Shown piece after piece: positions 32,294 through 32,436 of a stretch of 32,436 nucleotides of DNA. The position numbers and the translations under genes are program-made. The notes beneath the pieces are model-generated. The model worked only from the letters and a program-made list of their open reading frames with translations, did not search any database and was not told where the DNA came from. The DNA lies in assembly GCA_009693985.1 (NCBI GenBank), contig SHWE01000022.1, positions 1 through 32,436 on the forward strand, in the 5' to 3' direction. This stretch comes from Alphaproteobacteria bacterium (GTDB lineage: Bacteria; Pseudomonadota; Alphaproteobacteria; Micropepsales; Micropepsaceae). Every line of letters starts with the position of its first letter. The first letter of the stretch is position 1.

Positions 32294-32436
32294 CTAAACC
32301 AGTGGCCGATTGCGCCACTTGTCTCTCAGAAGCGTCACGCTGCCGCTTAGGCCGAGGATGAAGAAGGCCGTCATCAGCATAAAAGCCAAGGTCGTGCCGG
32401 CACCGACGCCGGAAAAGGCGAGCAAGCCCGCGATCA
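32294..32436 (-). CDS. Small membrane protein, 3' part
   Basis: Read on the minus strand, a frame is open from the window edge to TAG at 32296-32294, giving 46 visible C-terminal residues. They are Ala/Gly/Leu-rich and hydrophobic (LLAFSGVGAGTTLAFMLMTAFFILGL) and end in a basic tail (RDKWRNRPLV). The Gly/Ala-rich helix pair recalls DUF1328-like small membrane proteins, but this is weak. It is convergent with the 159-aa membrane gene and shares the bidirectional terminator. The 5' end is outside the window. Confidence 0.5.
   Translation of the reverse strand, partial: IAGLLAFSGVGAGTTLAFMLMTAFFILGLSGSVTLLRDKWRNRPLV

Noticed and set aside
1-32436. CRISPR arrays, tRNA/rRNA genes, insertion sequences, att sites or replication origins
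   Set aside because: No regularly spaced repeats, no tRNA cloverleaf or rRNA sequence, no transposase or integrase frame and no DnaA-box cluster were seen by eye.

Overview
The window is a GC-rich, gene-dense piece of bacterial chromosome. It most likely comes from an alphaproteobacterium: it carries a DUF3775 protein, an MbfA-type ferritin/VIT1 iron exporter like those of rhizobia, tripartite tricarboxylate transporters (TTT) with Bug-type binding proteins, and mostly ATG/GTG/TTG starts with tight start-stop overlaps. No rRNA, tRNA, CRISPR, insertion sequence or phage was seen. Taxonomy is inferred from gene content only.

Layout. (1) 2-451: 3' end of a class II aldolase-like gene. (2) 452-4797, minus strand: an amidohydrolase, a muconate-lactonizing-type enolase superfamily enzyme, a ferric/organic ABC binding protein and its ATPase; no permease gene is present. 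(3) 4873-7460, minus: a YqjE-like/DUF883 membrane pair, DUF3775, and an exported M19 dipeptidase. (4) 7562-10820, plus: SDR reductase, aryl-acid adenylate ligase with a salicylate-type specificity code, and amidohydrolase, all coupled. (5) 10845-11387, minus: an AT-richer membrane-anchored gene broken by an in-frame amber codon. (6) 11663-23506, plus: a 13-gene run with enoyl-CoA hydratase, two cupins, TctC-TctA-TctB, a His-tailed small protein, a TPP enzyme, a 3-hydroxyisobutyrate-dehydrogenase-like enzyme, a split membrane/spermidine-synthase-like pair, a third cupin and an SLC13 carrier. (7) 23503-26097, minus: Bug-type binding protein, amidohydrolase, and a WapI-like immunity protein. (8) 26232-27947, plus: MbfA-like exporter and a carboxymuconolactone-decarboxylase-family protein. 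(9) 27948-29286, minus: a complete CnrY-CnrX-CnrH-like anti-sigma/sensor/ECF sigma operon. (10) 29454-32221, plus: an exported DUF6152-like protein, then a membrane module made of an internally duplicated 478-aa protein, a 34-aa single-helix microprotein and a 159-aa paralogue of the large protein's C-terminal domain, closed by a strong terminator.

Together regions 1-7 look like a catabolic island for carboxylated, probably aromatic or hydroxy-acid, compounds: four carrier or binding-protein sets, three amidohydrolases, a CoA/AMP ligase, an enoyl-CoA hydratase and three cupins that could be ring-cleaving or isomerising enzymes. The substrate cannot be read from the sequence.

The least explained parts are the duplicated His-containing membrane module with its microprotein (30136-32221) and the pair of cupin paralogues lacking the usual metal-binding Glu that bracket the TTT/TPP module.
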